A DNA stretch of 64,000 nt from Polymyxa betae (taxonomy: Eukaryota; Endomyxa; Phytomyxea; Plasmodiophorida; Plasmodiophoridae). Positions 22,714-34,076 of the stretch are shown piece after piece. Numbering within the stretch: the first letter of the stretch is position 1; the number at the start of each line of letters is the position of its first letter. The DNA lies in the NCBI GenBank assembly GCA_003693705.1, contig RBZT01000633.1, forward strand, positions 207,280-271,279, read 5' to 3'. The translations under genes and the position numbers were made by a program. The notes under the pieces are model-generated. The model was not told the origin of the DNA, did no database searches, and was given only the letters and a program-made list of their open reading frames with translations.

Positions 22714-23579
22714 AATTTACCATCTTTTGATACAAAGAGACAAACTGAAAACCCTAAATAACGGCTGATAATGGATGTCACTGTCTTTAGTATTCACAGA
22801 TTGCTCTGACACCTTGAGGGATGCGATTTTACAAGATTCAGCGGTACCTGGCAATTAACGGCTTTCAATCGCAATTGATATCTGTCTAGATCAACAACGA
22901 ATGGCAACCGGATGATCACCATAACGGCATAACCCTTAGCAGATCACTGAATTACAACCAATGAACCTGTGACGAATCGTGATGGGCACCGCCACTCATT
23001 GAGCCATGAGACTAGCGGCGGCCTCTTCGTTCAAATTCTTCGTTCAAAGGAAGACGGGGGTCGCTCCGTCAAAGAAAGCCTCCTGTCAGTCCAACTGTCA
23101 TTTGTATTGTTAAAAGATAAGATGAGCCACTTGTTTGGGTTCTTATTGGCTCTTTAGATGTTTGGAGAGCTGGGTTAACGTTCCCTTTCTTCTAGTGATT
23201 ATTAGGACATTGCGTTTTCGAAGTCAGTTTGGTTCTTGAGCTGTCGGTACCTTAATCATAACACGAGCCATCACATTTAGTTAGAGACCACAACGTAGCG
23301 GTTTGAATCCTGCCTGCAAGCGGAGCATGGCGACAAATCGTCTAACATAGATGTCGACATTCTCAATTTCAACACTGCTCAATGACTAAGCCTATGCTCT
23401 GCACTGAGAGCTGCATATATAAATCCAAATAAACATTTCATGCCTTGTGAATGATTCAGCGCAACCCATTCTGATATGTAATAAATCAAATGTAAGGAGA
23501 TGGCAACCGATTATGGGTTGCTTGTGTATAAACAAGGATTTATGACACACACAGAACCAACTTAATCTTCATCTCGTTC
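22714..23579. other. Intergenic, nothing recognised
   Basis: About 870 bp with no supported gene on either strand. Local GC rises around 22970-23080, but no domain or RNA signature is visible. Confidence 0.4.
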
Positions 23580-24377
23580 ATGGACAATCACCGTCATGCG
23601 GTAAACATTCCCGAGGTCGTACCCGACCACGATGACGAATTTCTCCGTGTGACTCATTCAGTAGGCTTCCCATCAGCATTCTCTGTCATGACCAAAGGCG
23701 AGCCCAGCTCTAACGACACTCGGACGAGACTGAAATCGAATAGCTGGCGAGATGAAGAGGTCCTGTATCTGAGTGAGCTTGGTGCTGACCCAGATCTGCG
23801 TAAAGATTGGGATCTAATTGCACAGAAGATGAGCGCGAAATTTGGTACCAGTTATCGTACCAAGTATTTTCCAGCTACTATCAAACAGAGATGGTTCAAG
23901 CTTAATCCTCAGAAACCTAGACCTTCACATCGTGATCCATATCTTGATTTTGTACAATCAGAGAACATACAGAATCATGAATCTATCATCACTCGAACAC
24001 CTTACCATAGAGAAGAGCTCTCCTATCTAGCTGAGCTTATCCGAGATTTTGGACTCAGAGATTGGTCTCGTGTTGCACAACGTATGCAGCTGAAATTTGG
24101 TGACAAATATCGTCGTTATGCGCCAATGTCACTCTCCATGAAATGGGCTCGACTTCGTGCTAAGAATCAATTACCTCTGCCTCCCGTAAGTTATATTTCA
24201 CAGTCTTCTTCAATCTCAGTTCCAGTCTTGCTTCTTGCAATGTGCTTGTTTTGTTTTTGGCATTGTGCTTTCGCATTTTGGCTCGTTAATTGACGGCGGC
24301 ACCTATAGCAATCAGAAATTGAAGGTTCTGCTGCGGAGATGGCTGTAGAGATAACAAAACCAGAGCCCGGTGCTTGA
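23580..24377 (+). CDS. Protein with two SANT/Myb-like repeats
   Basis: Two exons, 23580-24185 and 24309-24377; the 123-bp intron is long for this window. Two similar helical modules occur in tandem: SWRDEEVLYLSELGADP...RKDWDLIAQKMSAKFG...ATIKQRWFKL (about residues 57-108) and YHREELSYLAELIRDFGLRDWSRVAQRMQLKFG...LSMKWARLR (about 141-195). Both show the Myb/SANT spacing (W..EE...L..L, DW..IA/VAQ.M, then KQ/MKW). The second exon adds an acidic tail ending in PEPGA and a stop. A DNA-binding or chromatin role is inferred. If the intron were retained, the frame would give a hydrophobic C terminus, which I consider an artefact. Confidence 0.7.
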
Positions 24378-25359
24378 AATCTCATACAGTGATAATCCTC
24401 AACAACCAACTGGCGATACTCCGGTTGAAGACGCCGGTTAACTTCTTCAAACACCACCATTATCTTACCAATTTGAACGTTGTATGATTACCCATTTAGC
24501 AATGTTCTTCTTTCAATCTGTAGTCGCAAAATAAAGCCGGCTATCGATAGTTTTTAGGCCTATTACGACTGTGCCTCTGTTTTTTTCAATGTCTCAGGAA
24601 ACCTTTTTTGACACAGATCTGATAGTGAAATGATCTATTAGCAGTTTGCGACACTGGAAAGCCAGATTTTGATTACAGTCCTGCAATACTTCCCAAAATG
24701 AAATTGTGTTTTGGGTACCGCCGCCAACGTCAAAGATCGGTGTCACAGGTAGTCGCTGAAAGCTTCCAAGTTCCATGATTTGAAAGTTTCTGCTCGGTTG
24801 GTTGCGGAATCAGTAGACATTCCTTGCTGACCACGCGGTGAAGTCGATCATTAGCTGAGAGAGCTGGAATAAGATAGCGATCTATTGATGAAGAGGAATA
24901 GTGAATGATTAGCAAAGTGAGTTATGTTACAGACGAGTCTCTTGGGACCCACCTCATATTTTTGTCATAATTCATAACAACACTCTCTAGACTTTCATCT
25001 TGTCGTAATGCTGGAGACCAATTCAGACCCAGCATCAATCGCTAAGCTATTCTCCAGAAGGCGCTACGATTCATTGGCAAAACGTATTCCGCTTCTCTAT
25101 GTAATCCTTAAACAAACATTAGAAGCAATGCAGTGCAAGTTTCTCCAGACTGGGCCTCCATCTTTTTCTACCTTTGCTTTCGGCTATTAAAGAAATGAAT
25201 CCTGTTTAGAAAACACTGTCTGGTTTATTGGCAGTAGACGTATTCCTAGCTGGACACAATCTGGCCAAAACCTATATCTAACTCAGCGCCTGTTTTTAGT
25301 ACTTTCTGATCCCTCGATCGAGTTGTACATATCGAGTCAGCTGATGTCACCGGCGTCTA
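24378..25359. other. Unresolved stretch with protein-like segments on the minus strand
   Basis: Short minus-strand segments read like protein: FEEVNRRLQPEYRQLVVEDYH (ending near 24400), TISFWEVLQDCNQNLAFQCR (about 24650) and RLHRVVSKECLLIPQPTEQK (about 24800). I could not join them in one frame or recognise a family. On the plus strand a 60-codon frame at 25008-25190 is also unsupported. There may be one small split gene here, reading leftward. Confidence 0.3.
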
Positions 25360-28252
25360 ATGGCGATGTTGCATGGCTGGTTACTCATCTTTATTTCTCT
25401 GACAGCATGTACACTAATCTGGTCCCAATCATCACCTCCGGCATCAGGATCTGAGTTGGTTCTATGGACATCTGCAGCTGTCACTGAATGGGTGACCATT
25501 CTGGCCAACAAATACCTATCCGACAAAGTCGATAGTCGAGTCACGTCGATACGAATTCTGGAGAGCACATATCCGCTTTTATTCAAGAACCTCATGGAGC
25601 GTGATCTCATCGACCTTCACATTTATGCTATCAATCCAATGGTGCCGCATGATTTTACCTCAGACCAGGCTATATTGCCAGTTGCCTTGAATTCCATAGC
25701 TATCGCCGTTAATCTCCCGAATATTACATCGCTGGCGCTGTCGACTGATGCAATTCTATCGATATTTAATGGGACATGCCCGACATGGAATCATTCTCTG
25801 ATTCAACAAGACAACCCGAGCTTGGCTTTACCATCAGACTCAATTGTTCTCGTCAAGCGAGATGATCCGGCTGCGTCGACCAATGCGTTGTTATCGTTCT
25901 TTCAGGAATCATCCAGTTATTGGGACCAACGCTATGGAAATTCAATGCCTCACTTACCGAACGATATTTTCGCATCTAACATTAGTAGACTCATCGAAGA
26001 AACAGTTCGACACCAATATTCATTAACGTATGCGACCGTCAACGCCTTCTCATCGACTTCGTTAACAGTGGTCCATTTCAAAAATCAGTTTGGATTGGTG
26101 GTATCTACTGATGATACATCAGTTGTGAAGGATTTTAAGGATTCTAATCATATTCCAGCGCTGACCAAGTTTGCATCCTGCCATTACCCACTCGCAATGG
26201 CTGTTATCATACAGATGCCTAAAATTACTGCCAATATGGATACGGCTGTGAAGCGGTCTCGATTTCTGCTTTGGATTATTGAAAAATTTCTAACCAAAAC
26301 CGAGAACGTTGCCGACGACTTTGACCTAATTCCAATTATCGAAGCGAAACGTGATATGCTAATGCTGGATTCAGTTCAGGTCAAAGACCAATCTGACCAG
26401 CGTGTACTTCAGACTGTGCTAAATACAAGATCTTGTATGATTGGCCAGACGAGATCAGAAACCTCAGCGCCTGTATTTTATATCGATATTCTGAACCAGG
26501 TTCTACCAACATCTAGGTCACCTTATATCGATACTACATGTTTGCCATGCCCATCTGGAACCTACAATATCGATCCGTTTTCGGGCATGTGCAACGAATG
26601 TCCAAAGCACGCAAGCTGCCCCGGTGGGCAGTACCTGTATGTGCCACAAGGCACCTGGGCTTATGTTTATACCGCTAATCAATCCACATTGGTCTGGGTG
26701 ATCACATGCGAGCAGGACCTGCGGTCGTGCTGCCCTGATGACCATTGCAGGGTCGATCCGAACCCAGGATCCAGTACAACCTGTAGCGAGCTGTTCACTG
26801 GCCCGGGTTGTGGCCGATGCATTCCTGGATATATTCCCTGGCTACGAACCTGTTATTCGTGTGATCTATCAGGTTTGGCTGTGGCTGCCCAGATTCTTGG
26901 CTTTATTATCATCTGTGTGATCTTCTGTTTATTCGCCATGCTCGCCCCGCAAATGTCTGAAATGATCTACATTGAGACGTTTCTGTTTCATCTCCAAATC
27001 AGTATACGATTATTGCAAAAGATGTCGTTGTGGTCGAAAGCGAATCGAACCTGGGTCCGAGAAGTTCTCATATATCTGGCTGGCTTCAGAATTTTTGATG
27101 ATTCCAATCTATTAATGTTACCTGCATTGAGCTGCCCATTCCAGTACGTCTGATAATCGGGCGTAAAATCGTATGGTTAACTGCTATTGTAGGAACAATC
27201 TCACTATGGTAGAAATTCTTTCACTCGTTTTAGCAATTGTATATTTCACGACCCCGACAGTATTAATTACAGTGATCGGGCCCTTCTGGCTAAATTCCAG
27301 AAAGAAATCGTCGTCTTTGGGCGAAAAATCCAATTCTTCAGCAGATGTTGGAGTATTTGTCGATCCTGACAGGTAGGCTGAGGCTTGCAACCCCAAATAT
27401 TAATGCTGACATTTGCACTTGCTAGAGATCGTGCCTTTCTCAGGACCCTTTGTCTAAACGGGACATTTCGAATGTTTACGTTTGCTATGACACCTATACT
27501 GTATCGCTCACTATCGGCCATGAACTGTATCGAGAACCCCATTGACGGCAGTAAGGTTCTATCATCAGCATTATCAGAGAAATGCTGGACTGAAGGACAT
27601 CAACATCTCTATGTTCTGGCAGGCTGTATCATTTTCACGTTCGTCGTCATTTTTCCATTTCTTCTCAATCGAGAGATGACCAAACCTGAACACGTTCTGA
27701 ATGCTCATGATCCTGCATATAATCTGATGAGCCACATGAAGAAACGGTATCGAGTCTATCGGCCAGCAATCGTGGCAATCGATCACGTTCTGGAGAAGTA
27801 TGTGGAATTCCTTTCTTAATATCATCGATCTGATTACGAGTCTATAGATTTCTGATTCTATCGGCTCTGGTATTTGGATCACGGGATCCATATGCACTTA
27901 CTTTCTCGTTCGGATTGTTGCTTCTCATTCGAATCAATTTCACATTCTATGCTCGCCACTATGATAACGTCTTGAGAGTCGGTTATTATTATCTAACTTG
28001 AGGCTGTTGTACTCAACTCCGATTAAATAGATCTTATCAATACTCAGCTTGACTACAATCACTATGATTTCGCTTAGTGATGGATTTAAAGACTCATATA
28101 ATGCCACATTGATGAGTATGCTTTTGGTAATGATATGTCCTATCATTTGTGCAGGAATGTGTATTGGCGAATATATTAACAGGTACATATCACTGCCGGA
28201 ATATAAAGTTAAGCCCATGAATTTTATAGGAGGAAGCTTCAGCATAAAATAG
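25360..28252 (+). CDS. Receptor-like membrane protein: periplasmic-binding-protein-like ectodomain, Cys-rich linker, multiple membrane spans
   Basis: A signal peptide (WLLIFISLTACTLIWS) precedes about 340 residues resembling the PstS/phosphate-binding-protein fold (ELVLWTSAAVTEWV, LHIYAINPMVPHDF, NSIAIAVNLPNI, ILSIFNGTCPTWN, VLVKRDDPAASTNALLSFF, PALTKFASCHYPLAMAV). A Cys-rich block follows at about residues 388-510 (CLPCPSGTYNIDPFSGMCNECP, CPGGQYLYVPQGTW, GPGCGRCIPGY), like GCC2/GCC3 or EGF-type linkers. Membrane spans then begin (AAQILGFIIICVIFCLFAML) and continue in the downstream exons (LSLVLAIVYFTTPTVLITVIG, YVLAGCIIFTFVVIFPFLL, FLILSALVFGS, LLVMICPIICAGMCIG). The first exon runs to about 27140, then four or five exons with introns of 50-70 bp. 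It could sense or bind phosphate or another anion outside the cell; transport or signalling is unproven. Confidence 0.75.
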
Positions 28253-28370
28253 TTCCTGTGATAAAGAGGCATTTGGCAGTATACTCATCGACCAAGCCTT
28301 CAACAATTAGACCAAACAACTTCTCGATCATAACAAATTCAAGTGCTGGCAGAAGATACCCACATAATGG

Positions 28371-29595
28371 CTAAAGTTTCTGCAGAAACGAGAACAAATT
28401 TATTGCTTTGGTAGTGGTGAAAACTAGAACAATATAATATTGAATAAATGATAGGATATGAATAGGGCTGAGAATTGATACCTTGATAAGGAGATTACAG
28501 ATATCAGTAAGGGTAATGAGACCTTCAGGTTTTCCAGATGGATCTTCAATCCAGACATGATGTAATTTACTATTAGCCATACGAGCCATTAGAACTCCCA
28601 ATGATTCAGTTGCTGATACTGATACTGGAGTCAACGGATCCGAAACATGGCGTTTCAAGATATCGATGACTTTCTCAGAGAACATTCGAGCCAGCTCCTC
28701 TCCTAATTACAATCTTATTCAAACTTGGGGTATTGGCTTAGGCTCATGGCGTACCGAATCCTCTTAAATCTGATGGAGAGAAGTTGCCTACTAGACGACC
28801 TCCATGATCAACAATAGCTAGACAAGAGACATGCTTCCTTGCCATTGTCTGAATGGCATCAGATAATGTGGCGCTGATGTCAATCGAGATCGGTTTTTTC
28901 GATGTAAAACCTGCAATGAATGCAATCAGAATACGAATATTTAGTTAATGAGTATCAACTAACCCAGATCTGCTAAATGAACGTCACCAAATCGTTTCAA
29001 TTCAGGAGTCTGAAATAGATTTCCAACAACATATCGATTAATATCAGATTGTGATACAATTGTATAACCGCGAGGATCATTTTCAAGTTTTACAATACAA
29101 CGATGCATTCGACCAATACTTGATAGAAACTTAATCGCATCCAGAATTCGGCAACGTTCTTCGACTAAACAAAGCCATTCAGATTCCATACAGGCTGAGC
29201 TGGAATGATGACCTTGGAGAGGTGGCGATCCAGCAGCATTAACAACCTTCTCCAAAGTGGTATTCATCGCTTCTTCACGATCTGGTCGGGTTGCAAGAAA
29301 TAATAGCAGATCGTGATAGGATACAAGAGCAATCCATTGAATCATGCCCAGATCGTTGGGTTTCATAACCGGCGCCGACTAAAGATGATGTTAAGAAATA
29401 ACTGAGATCGATCTTGGCGATAATTACCAGAACGCGGGCTCGTGATAATGTTTGAAATGCAGAGGCGACAGTTGACATATAATGTAGAACGGTAATATTA
29501 CGATGTTGTGGGATACAGGCTGATATAGGAGCATGCAGGATATCATCCATTGGTTGATAAGCGGCACGACCTTCACCATCATTATGCACAGGCAT
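28371..29595 (-). CDS. Four-CBS-domain protein, AMPK-gamma/SNF4-like
   Basis: Multi-exon, start probably MPVHNDGEGRA at 29595 (an upstream Met at 29652 is also open). A 49-bp intron joins LSRARVL to SAPVMKPNDLG, then IQWIALVSYHDLLLFL. CBS-type repeats follow: LDAIKFLSSIGRMHRCIV...YTIVSQSDINRYV, ISATLSDAIQTMARKHVSCLAIVDHGGRLVGNFSPSDLR, and VSATESLGVLMARMANSKLHHVWIEDPSGKPEGLITLTDICNLL. Paired CBS domains bind adenosine nucleotides. The arrangement resembles AMPK gamma subunits and plant PV42/SnRK1 regulators, so a link to energy-sensing kinase is inferred. The last residues after LLIK depend on a splice near 28380-28480. Confidence 0.78.
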
Positions 29596-29652
29596 ATGGC
29601 CAAGTATAGAGATATATACACAATAAGGAAGCAGATCGACCTGTATGTACAA

Positions 29653-30156
29653 GATAGGAAAGGATACAGCTATTGGTCAAGGCAAGGCATACAGCAGTCC
29701 TATATGTCTCTATGAATTCAATCAATTCAATATCGCGCGTCTCATATGCTTTCAATCAAACTTTATTATTTGGATTGTAGTCATTAGATGCAATTTGTTA
29801 ATATTAGCAGTCGCTATGCAGCTAGCTGGACGTCGTTTGAATCGGTCTTCGCTCAGAGCAATTTCACAAGATGTAAAAACGGAGTACTCATCAACATTTA
29901 GCAACTACTGGAGCTAGATCGAATGTAATTCGACCATAGATCCATGATAATCAGATTCTACTATCAAGCACCTCAGAGAACATCCTCAATTTTCCTGGTC
30001 TTAGGTCAATACCATAGCATCATGAATGGTCTAATGAATAAAAAAGCAAAAAAAACTGTTTGTGTGAGAGCAGCTAAGTTACTGAAATCGCATGGATACT
30101 GTAGTAGTACGAATGTAAGTGCTGGCAGCACGAAATTCGAAGAACAAATCTATAAA
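29653..30156. other. Intergenic, nothing recognised
   Basis: Lies upstream of the CBS gene and downstream of U6. Small open frames on the plus strand (29645-29917, 29944-30168) have no domain or splice logic. Confidence 0.4.
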
Positions 30157-30161
30157 AAAAA
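30154..30161 (-). terminator. RNA polymerase III T-run terminator of U6
   Basis: Eight A on the plus strand, so eight T at the end of the U6 transcript. This is the standard polymerase III stop and the source of the oligo-U tail. Confidence 0.85.
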
Positions 30162-30264
30162 GGGTTGAACCAACTCGATTAATGCGTGTCATCCTTGCGC
30201 AGGGGCCATGCTAATCTTCTCTGTATCGTTCCTAATTTTTTGAGTGGTACATCCCGGAGGAGAC
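30157..30264 (-). ncRNA. U6 spliceosomal snRNA
   Basis: On the minus strand the core is nearly universal U6: AGGAACGATACAGAGAAGATT, then AGCATGGCCCCTGCGCAAGG and ATGACACGCA. It contains the ACAGAGA box that pairs with the 5' splice site, the AGC catalytic triad and the internal stem-loop. The 5' end forms a short hairpin GUCUC-CUCC-GGGAU (30264 leftward). The 3' end is a run of eight T (30154-30161), the RNA polymerase III stop and the LSm-binding tail. Length about 107 nt agrees with the family. It works in the spliceosome removing the many short introns seen here. Confidence 0.95.
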
Positions 30265-30285
30265 CAATTATTTCGTTTAACGCAC

Positions 30286-30296
30286 ACTTATATGTG
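30286..30296 (-). promoter_or_regulatory. TATA-like element of the U6 gene
   Basis: On the minus strand CATATAAG lies about 24-30 nt before the U6 5' end, the position expected for the TATA box of an external (type 3) RNA polymerase III promoter. No upstream sequence element could be defined. Confidence 0.6.
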
Positions 30297-30423
30297 CTAC
30301 AACCAGAAATTGCGATTTCAATTATGGGACCTTTCAACAACATAACCGAACATCTTCCCGACTCATCCAGCGAGCCTTCCGTTACCTACTGATAGTCTGA
30401 TACTGCACTGCTCCGGATTCATC

Positions 30424-31668
30424 ATGACCTCCCGCCGATTGCCATCGTCATCGCGTTCAGCAACCCATGCCGGCACCTGGTATGATCACGATCGTGAGTC
30501 GGTCGGATGGGCCGGTATCGACCCGACACCAATGAGCGTCTGCGTTCAGATCAACGTCTGGGTCGGGATCTATCCAATTGGATCGCTGCTGTCCCAGGGC
30601 CTGCACGACCGGTTCGTGCCGTGATCGCACCCCATGCCGGATTTCGGTATGATCATGATAATCTGCCTGAGTGCTACTAACTCACTTTGATAATTGGTAG
30701 GTACTCGGGGCCAGTACGTCCGTCATGGCTGCATACTAGCTCGTCATCTCATATGTGTGGATAATAGGTGGCAGCTCATTGCTATCGACATCTACAGGAT
30801 GCTGTCCAGGGTGCGAAACGAATATTCATATTGGTAGGACAGTGTGCTGCTATCGTCCCGGGATCCAGCACGACCTCGGTTACTGAGTCGTATATGTGGA
30901 TATAGGGTCCATCACATCATTATGCTACCTCAATGTGTATGTTACCTGAACTCAGTCATTACGATACTCCATTTGGATCATTATCAGTCTGTAATGATAC
31001 AGTTAATGATCTATATGGAACTGGATTATTTGATATCATGTCATCTGATATTGATGAATCTGAACATTCTATTGAAATGGTACACAACATACCATACGTC
31101 CTCACAGATCATTGAATTTCTCATGGGCCAGCATCTCCCATTCATTGCACATCTATCATCATCATGTCGTATCGTTCCAATCATGGTTGGTGCTGTTCCT
31201 ATACAAGATCGTGCTCGATATGGATCCGTTCTCAGTCCTTATCTAGGTCAGTGGCAAGGCTTAACTAGGGTTTAGGATGTCGTTATCCACTAACATGTTG
31301 CTTGCTGTATATTAGATGATCCTGAGACTCTATTCGTCATCTCATCCGATTTTATGCATTTTGGACATCGGTTTGGCTACACCCGGTATGACCCTGCCCA
31401 TGGATCAGTCCATGCATCTATCGCTGCCATTGATCGTCTAGCAATGGATGCTATTGAATCACTATGTGTTAATGCATTTGATCGATATCTGATGGAATAT
31501 CGCAATACTATATGTGGTCGTGTTCCTATCTCTATTCTATTACATGCTATACAGGCCTCTATGACAAGATTTCGACTCGAATTTATTCATTATGCACAAT
31601 CATCACAATGTCAATCGGTAACTGATAGTTCTGTCAGTTATGCTGCTGGTATTCTTGAACTTGTTTGA
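30424..31668 (+). CDS. MEMO1: MEMO1 family protein
   Basis: About seven exons with introns near 50 bp; most splice joins were checked by frame. Family blocks in order: RSATHAGTWYDHD, VIAPHAGF, AAHCYRHLQDAVQGAKRIFILG, GPSHHYATS, SEHSIEM joined across an intron to HLPFIAHL, VPIMVGAVP, LFVISSDFMHFGHRFGY, YRNTICGRVPISILLHAI and the terminal IHYAQSSQC...DSSVSYAAG. The His and Cys residues that bind metal in the family are kept (PHAG, SHH, SSQC). MEMO1 relatives are class III extradiol-dioxygenase folds; the animal protein affects cell migration and copper/iron redox chemistry. It ends ILELV and stops at 31668. Only the joins near 30700-30850 are uncertain. Confidence 0.93.
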
Positions 31669-31761
31669 TCACTTTATCTTATCTACAACCTACAGAATCC
31701 CAACACATAAACAATTACCCTAAATTCGACGAATATTCTCGCACATTGATACAAATGTGTT

Positions 31762-33344
31762 TTATTGTTCAATATCAGCAATACTGATAGATTCATTAGA
31801 TGATAGATTGGATTTGGTATCGTCATCACTATATGTCGATGTGACACCTGTGTTCTGCTGTAATTCGTGTAATTTCTCTTTCATAAATTGATGTAGAGCA
31901 CCACCGTTCTGTCTTTCATATTTCTTTCTCCTAACAGATAGCTTAGCTTGTCTTAATACTTCAGCTCGATCCACATGATCAGAACCAGATAATTGTTGCT
32001 CAAATCTTTCTCGATCTTTCTCATCCAGACGACTGACTAGAACTTCACATAATCTCTGCATAGCTTGATCTATAGCTTGACGCCATCCTTGACATTCTTC
32101 TGACGTCTCACATCTCCATATCAATTCATGATCTGTATGATCTATACATATACGAAATGCAGAATCTGGATATTTGTCATAGTTCTGTACAGATATAGCA
32201 GATAAATCAACATGACCCAAATATGAATTAGATGAGGACGTCCATAATAGAATATCACTAAATAGGAATAGAACACGTTGTTTCCATGGATTTAATCGAC
32301 TCGTTGTCCTTTGTTGTAATTTAGTTTCTTTCAATAGACGTCGATGCGGTTGTAATAGATCAAATGATAGCTCACTATTAGTAATTCGATCTTGAATCTC
32401 TAATAATTTCATCATGTTCTCAACATGCCTTTGTGTCTCATTCACATGTTTAGCTATATATCGTATACGATCATATGCTTGATTGAGATCTGCATCTGTC
32501 TCGGAGCAAGAGATTAGCTCACGTAATAATAACTCATATCTTGGTATGCGTTGAATAGGCATGATCATATACGACATTAAATCTAAACCATGACATTCGG
32601 GATCATGACGAGTCTCCTCCAGAAATTTCGTGAATTTCGATGATTTCCTCATCTGACCGATAACACGTACACATTTATCATACGATGAGATGAATGTTGT
32701 ATACCTATTGGAGACAAACCATTAAGCAAACCGATTTTAAAGTTAAGAAAGACAGATACATTTTGAGAAAGTCGCCGAATCGAATGATGGTCTTGGCCGG
32801 ACTTCGATCCTTCTCGAGCTCGACTAGAAAGATGAGATGGAATGCGACAATCGGTTCGATGGATTCAAAGACGACAGCGACTTGCTCAGATTTGACCCCA
32901 TATTTGCTTGGATCAGATTTCAATGGTGCTGCATATTTACTAGACATTGTCTGTAATGATGTAACGTAGGATCTCTCTGTCTCTATCACCTCTTGGATCA
33001 ATCGATCTCGTTTCTCAAGATTAGCACGTTCTGTACGATGTTTACCCCAGGTCTTCTCTGTAAGCGTACTAGGACGTAATGATGAGCTCTTACCCCATTG
33101 ATCAGCTGCTTCTACATGAAACGTTAATCAGTAACGTATAACAGAGGCTTTGACTATACAGTAACGTACGTGAGACAGGCTCTGGTGCATACGAGCCATA
33201 TTTATCTGAGCTGTTCATAGACATAGATCCAGACATAGTAGTCCAGCTACGTCCTTTTATCTCTGCAGTAGTCGATGTATTCATAGATGTTGTAGTCGTA
33301 GTCCAATCTCTTGGACCTGCTCCTCCTGAGGTCTTCTGGGCCAT
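31762..33344 (-). CDS. RhoGEF with DH and PH domains (second of two)
   Basis: The start MAQKTSGGAGPRDW at 33344 is preferred; the open frame extends 12 codons further. After a Ser/Thr-rich N terminus a DH domain begins (RLIQEVIETERSYVTSLQTM, QVAVVFESIEPIVAFH) and continues across a 55-bp intron (FLKM-YTTFISSYDKCV) to KSSKFTKFLEE and MIMPIQRIPRYELLLRELI, the most conserved DH helix. A PH domain follows (SRLNPWKQRVLFLFSDILLW, FRICIDHTDHELIWRC, WRQAIDQAMQ). The tail is charged and Ser-rich, ending ISIADIEQ. It activates Rho-family GTPases. It reads toward the MEMO1 3' end, 93 bp away. Confidence 0.9.
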
Positions 33345-34075
33345 TATATACAACAGACCCAACGATATGTTCCCCAACAAATCTGATCCTGGGCACGTGC
33401 CAAAATGTAGGCTCTCTAATCAGGCTCCCTATGAAGGTGGTCACATTTTTTCTTGTTACTTGACGTCTTCATCGTACATCGTCTCAGTACCACCCCTATC
33501 ATTTGTATAAGATGGTTCAGGTCGATTACAGTGATTGTAAAAACCATTTCTGTGGCTGGGATGAACACTGATCAGGATTGGCCGTTAGAGAGTTTTCTAA
33601 TCTCTGTGTTTTGCTCCAAATAGATTGGGTCAACAATTGTATATGAATTTTGAATCCCCCAATCTCACGATTTAGGCATAGTCCCGATGATGACAAGAGG
33701 CGCCGCCAACAGTTTCATCGCTTCTTCTGAAGGCGATTTGAAATGTTTGGAATCATTCCGAAGCTGATTAGATCAGCTAACCACCATAGTTCCACGTTCA
33801 GATAGATGGAGCTCAGGGACCACCACATCACCTTCAATAGTGCAATCTGAAAGAGGAGCCGTCGGACTAATAAAAATCTTTGAAATTAATGTCGTCAGAA
33901 TTCAAGATGATTACAGTGTTGGATAGATGATTTAGAGAGAATGTAACGCTAACTGGGGCGGGAGATGGGGCGATGGGGTCGCATATTATGACATGGGATG
34001 TAACGTTATCCTGTGCATGGAGGGACCGTCACCCTTGCAATCCCTTGTCTCTTGATACTCGATATTACAGACATT
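33345..34075. other. Intergenic, nothing recognised
   Basis: About 730 bp upstream of the RhoGEF with no supported gene. It precedes the decayed zinc-finger locus. Confidence 0.4.
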
Positions 34076-34076
34076 T

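Noticed and set aside
22969-23157. Plus-strand frame of 62 codons
   Set aside because: Short, no domain, no neighbouring exon that joins to it.
23280-23330. tRNA-like GGTTTGAATCC (B-box resemblance)
   Set aside because: No matching A box, acceptor stem or cloverleaf could be drawn around it.
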